Source: DASPXY01 sp038227745 | GTDB taxonomy: Bacteria > Planctomycetota > Planctomycetia > Gemmatales > Gemmataceae | Direction of reading: 5' to 3' | DNA length: 5,945 bases | Assembly: GCA_038227745.1 (NCBI GenBank) | Contig: JBBRPS010000657.1 | Location: forward strand, 1-5,945 | Shown here: positions 5,107 through 5,945 of the stretch, piece by piece | How positions within the stretch are numbered: position 1 is the first letter of the stretch | Layout of the letters: each line of letters opens with the position of its first letter | Made by a program: the position numbers and the translations under genes | Notes under the pieces: generated by a model | The model's database searches: none | Told to the model about the DNA's origin: nothing | What the model saw: only the letters and a program-made list of their open reading frames with translations

Positions 5107-5945
5107 TTATCCGATATCATCATCCAGGTCGTCGAACAAGGTCCGTTGAGCCGCCGAGCGCTCCGCCTTGCGCCGCTCGATGTGCCGGCGGTACAGCGCC
5201 TGAGCCGTCGCGGCAGCCTGGCGCACCTCCGATTCGGGGGCGGTGCGCGCGTACCAGTCCAGCACTGCCTCGACGCTGCGGCGGGGCTCCCACGTCCCGC
5301 GGCTCAGTTCCTCCTCGATGTTCACAGTGCTCTCCGGCAGGGCAGCGCCGATGAGGAAATGGGCCTGGTCGATCTCGGTCTTCATCTCCTTGCGCGGCCG
5401 CTGGCGGGCGCGCTCGAAGCGCTCGGCGATGGGGACGCAGGAGACGGTGCGGTTCTCTTCGCGGACCCAGCCGAAGTCCTGCAACTTGCGCGGGACAATG
5501 CTCGTGCCGCGCAGCAGCTTGCTGACGTCGTCGCGCGAGCGGGCGGTCTTGCCCTGGAAGAGGCGCAGGAACTGGTAGGCGATCGGCTGCACGATGCTCG
5601 GCGGCCGCGAACCGGGGTTGCTCGGATCCTCATCGAGGAGCTGATTGATGCCCAGCAGGGCGTCGCGAACCGACAGAGACGAGTCTTCTGCGGTGTAGAC
5701 CTTCCCGTAATGGCGGCTGTAGAACTCCAGGGCCTTGCCGCGGAGGATGACACGCACGTCGGCGTCGGACAGGTCGCGGGCGCGGTAGGACTGCAGCAGC
5801 GGCCGCGGGCGCACGACATGGTTCGTAATCAGCCGGCACGGCGGTAAGGGCGCTGGCCCGTGGCCGCCGCCTGCCGGCGCTGCCAGAACGCCTCCAGCGG
5901 CTGGTCCTCGCTCAGGTGGTCCGCCCGCACCTGCAGGATCGCCTC
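5107..5945 (-). pseudogene. DUF1156-type adenine DNA methyltransferase, C-terminal part, frameshifted
   Basis: The upstream part, cut by the window edge, is a 38-codon frame (5945-5829) reading EAILQVRADHLSEDQPLEAF, then a W..RRQAA segment, then PYRRAG and a TGA. The next frame continues as LITNHVVRPRPLLQSYRARD and runs to TAA at 5107-5109. Adding one base near 5832-5835 (agccgg to aggccgg) would join them smoothly, so I read one gene with a single-base deletion. The downstream part holds DADVRVILRGKALEFYSRHYGK, then LSVRDALLGINQLLDED, a helical region with FLRLFQGKTARSRDDVSKLL and AHFLIGAALPES, and an acidic tail LFDDLDDDIG. The RGKALEFYSRHYGKVY block resembles the C-terminus of DUF1156/COG1743 methylases (PglX-like in BREX type 3), which mark host DNA in anti-phage systems. 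The catalytic motifs (NPPY/DPPY) would lie outside the window. A GTG at 5814 could start a 235-aa fragment, but conserved-looking sequence precedes it. A sequencing error is possible. Confidence 0.66.

Noticed and set aside
5107..5814. Separate 235-aa gene starting at GTG 5814
   Set aside because: The continuous sequence LITNHV precedes the GTG in frame, and the adjacent frame ends just there, which fits a frameshifted longer gene better than a true start.
4816..5847. Plus-strand open frame of 343 codons
   Set aside because: Crosses the RAYT gene, the REP cluster and the methyltransferase antisense. The SLKRKRRAV stretch is just the translated repeat.

Overview
The window is GC-rich DNA in which every supportable gene lies on the minus strand, so the biological reading order runs from position 5945 down to 1. 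It looks like a partly decayed bacterial defence island. The host is probably a high-GC bacterium. The repeat flanking the transposase, which reads as SLKRKRRAV in one frame, and the transposase type both remind me of Gemmata-like Planctomycetes. That assignment comes from memory and was not tested.

Right part (5945 to 1108): the C-terminal end of a large DUF1156-type (COG1743-like) adenine DNA methyltransferase, apparently broken by a one-base frameshift near 5832. It is followed by a REP/RAYT element (about 4386-5092), a small unrecognised 164-aa protein (4357-3863), and a complete 924-aa SNF2-family helicase (3882-1108) whose start overlaps the small gene by 20 bp. A DUF1156 methylase beside an SNF2 helicase is the pairing known from BREX type 3-like and related methylase/helicase anti-phage systems. 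Other expected partners (a BrxC or DUF499 ATPase, PglZ) are not in the window, so the exact system type stays open.

Left part (1147 to 1): two remnants of a type III CRISPR-Cas locus. One is a CARF-domain protein of the Cas_APE2256 family whose N-terminal half of the Rossmann fold is missing. It joins the 3' end of the helicase gene directly at about 1100. The other is the C-terminal part of a Cmr6-like RAMP protein, also without its N-terminus, running off the left edge. No CRISPR array is visible.

The transposon-like element is well preserved. An intact 179-aa IS200-like tyrosine (HUH) transposase is enclosed by 25-bp perfect inverted repeats, which also form palindromic REP hairpins on each side. 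It sits within about 16 bp of the methyltransferase stop codon and so separates that gene from the rest of its presumed operon. The overall picture is two defence modules joined by a breakpoint, each eroding through 5' truncations, a frameshift and an inserted REP element.
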